DNA of 16,111 nucleotides. Source: Verrucomicrobiota bacterium (GTDB taxonomy: Bacteria > Verrucomicrobiota > Verrucomicrobiia > Limisphaerales > UBA9464). Positions 15,111-16,111 of this stretch are shown in pieces. The first letter of the stretch is position 1. Each line of letters begins with the position of its first letter. The translations under genes were made by a program, and so were the position numbers. Below the pieces are notes generated by a model. The model was not told the origin of the DNA and did no database searches. It saw nothing but the letters and a program-made list of their open reading frames with translations. The stretch spans positions 1 through 16,111 of the forward strand of contig CANGMO010000009.1 of assembly GCA_947454295.1 (NCBI GenBank), given 5' to 3'.

Positions 15111-16111
15111 ATGGATAAAGACCAGGTTGCCGCCATTCTCAATGAAATCGGGGTGCTGCTCGAATTGAAGGGTGAGAACCCCTTCAAGACCCGCGCGTAC
15201 ACCAATGGCGCGCGGGTGCTGGAGGGATTGGCGGTGTCCCTCGAAACGCTGGTTGCCGAAAACCGTTTGGGTGAGTTGAAGGGGTTTGGCGATGCCCTCC
15301 AGGAAAAGGTGGCGACGTTGGTCACTACCGGCCGCCTTCCGTACTACGACACGCTCAAGGCCTCCGTGCCACCTGGGCTCATCGAGATGCTCGGCATCCA
15401 GGGCCTTGGGCCGAAAAAGGTGAAGAAGCTGCACGATGAGCTGGGCATCGACACGGTTGAGAAGCTGGAGGCGGCGTGTCAGGCCGGGAAGGTGGCTGCG
15501 CTCGATGGCTTTGGGGAGAAGTCCCAGACCAAGATCGTTGAGGCCATTGCGTTCAAGCGTCAGTTCGCCTCGCGCCATCGATTGGTGGATGCGCTCGAAG
15601 TCGCCGAACCAATTTTGGAGTCACTGCGCAGCCATCCGGACGTGATTCGGTGCAGCACAGCCGGGAGCATGCGCCGGTGGAAGGAAGTGATTGGCGACAT
15701 TGATTTCCTGGTGTCCTCGAAGGCGCCCTCGGAGGTAATTGAGTACTTCGTGCAGCAGCCCGGAGTCCGGTCGGTCTTGGCCAAGGGGGAGACGAAGGCG
15801 AGTGTGATCCTGGGTGAAGGCATTCAAGCGGACCTTCGCGTGGTGGCCGACGCCGAGTTCCCGTTCGCCTTGGCGTATTTCACCGGAAGCAAGGAGCACA
15901 ACATTGTCATGCGTCAGCGCGCCATCTCCCGGGGATTGCGCCTGAACGAATACGGTCTCTTCCGCAGCAAGGAGGAAACTCGGGATCCGGCGCTGCGCGT
16001 GGCCTGCAACGACGAGGCCGACATCTTTCGTGAGCTGGATCTCGCCTTCGTGCCGCCCGAACTCCGCGAGGACCAGGGTGAGTTTGAGGCCGGTGAAAAG
16101 GACTCCCTGCC
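15111..16111 (+). CDS. polX: DNA polymerase family X (PolX), 5' part, runs off right edge
   Basis: The first 333 codons are present. The protein is a bacterial PolX, a gap-filling repair polymerase that usually also has a C-terminal PHP 3'-5' exonuclease domain, here off the edge. The N-terminal helix-hairpin-helix 8-kDa-like region includes NPFKTRAYTNGARVLE (23-38) and GIQGLGPKKVKKLHDELGI (95-113). The polymerase palm has AGSMRRWKEVIGDIDFLV (184-201) with the paired catalytic Asp196 and Asp198, and ADLRVV with Asp241. AYFTGSKEHNI (255-265) is the family's nucleotide-binding turn. ATG 15111 is preceded by no strong ribosome binding site but gives the standard start MDKDQVA. The gene is divergent from the sigma factor. 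Confidence 0.93.
   Translation, partial: MDKDQVAAILNEIGVLLELKGENPFKTRAYTNGARVLEGLAVSLETLVAENRLGELKGFGDALQEKVATLVTTGRLPYYDTLKASVPPGLIEMLGIQGLGPKKVKKLHDELGIDTVEKLEAACQAGKVAALDGFGEKSQTKIVEAIAFKRQFASRHRLVDALEVAEPILESLRSHPDVIRCSTAGSMRRWKEVIGDIDFLVSSKAPSEVIEYFVQQPGVRSVLAKGETKASVILGEGIQADLRVVADAEFPFALAYFTGSKEHNIVMRQRAISRGLRLNEYGLFRSKEETRDPALRVACNDEADIFRELDLAFVPPELREDQGEFEAGEKDSL

Overview
The window is high-GC bacterial DNA, most likely from the Verrucomicrobiota (Limisphaerales/Pedosphaera-like). The best clue is the ECF sigma factor of the 'ELL..H......F.ELVRRH..LV...A' type with a long C-terminal extension, next to a paralogue of that extension. Weak or absent Shine-Dalgarno sequences and GC-rich intergenic hairpin repeats of the 'GCCGGC-aggat-GCCGGC' kind fit too. 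The lineage is inferred from these protein styles; no rRNA is present.

Layout. (1) 1-458, minus: 5' part of a circularly permuted ATP-grasp type 2 protein, cut by the left edge. (2) 459-926: gene-free, with a short hairpin and a candidate dispersed repeat. (3) 927-3251, plus: potassium transporter Kup, then a YjbQ-family protein 15 nt downstream. (4) 3283-4538, minus: class I DAHP synthase (shikimate pathway entry), whose stop overlaps by ATGA the start of a 58-residue two-helix membrane protein not recognised before. (5) 4696-8798, plus: DnaE, replicative polymerase alpha subunit, followed by a RidA/YjgF-family protein. (6) 8799-9130: gene-free, with a GC-rich palindrome typical of dispersed repeats. 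(7) 9131-10621, plus: two tandem, paralogous thymidylate-kinase-like P-loop kinases, ending at a strong bidirectional terminator. (8) 10715-11989, minus: a two-domain cupin resembling class I mannose-6-phosphate isomerase. (9) 12242-12613, plus: small lipoprotein with an EF-hand loop. (10) 12724-14975, minus: an ECF sigma factor fused to a membrane and coiled-coil extension with a pseudopilin-like end, then a free-standing tandem copy of that extension. (11) 15111 to the right edge, plus: family X DNA polymerase (PolX), incomplete.

Most of the window is housekeeping (replication, repair, potassium, aromatic amino acids). Two places go beyond that. The kinase pair keeps the TMK fold signatures but lacks the TMK substrate motifs, and one copy has Arg for the Walker A Lys. 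The sigma factor carries its own membrane anchor and has a duplicated, sigma-less copy of that anchor next door, which suggests a membrane-linked sigma/partner module. No tRNA, rRNA, CRISPR array, insertion sequence or phage gene was seen.
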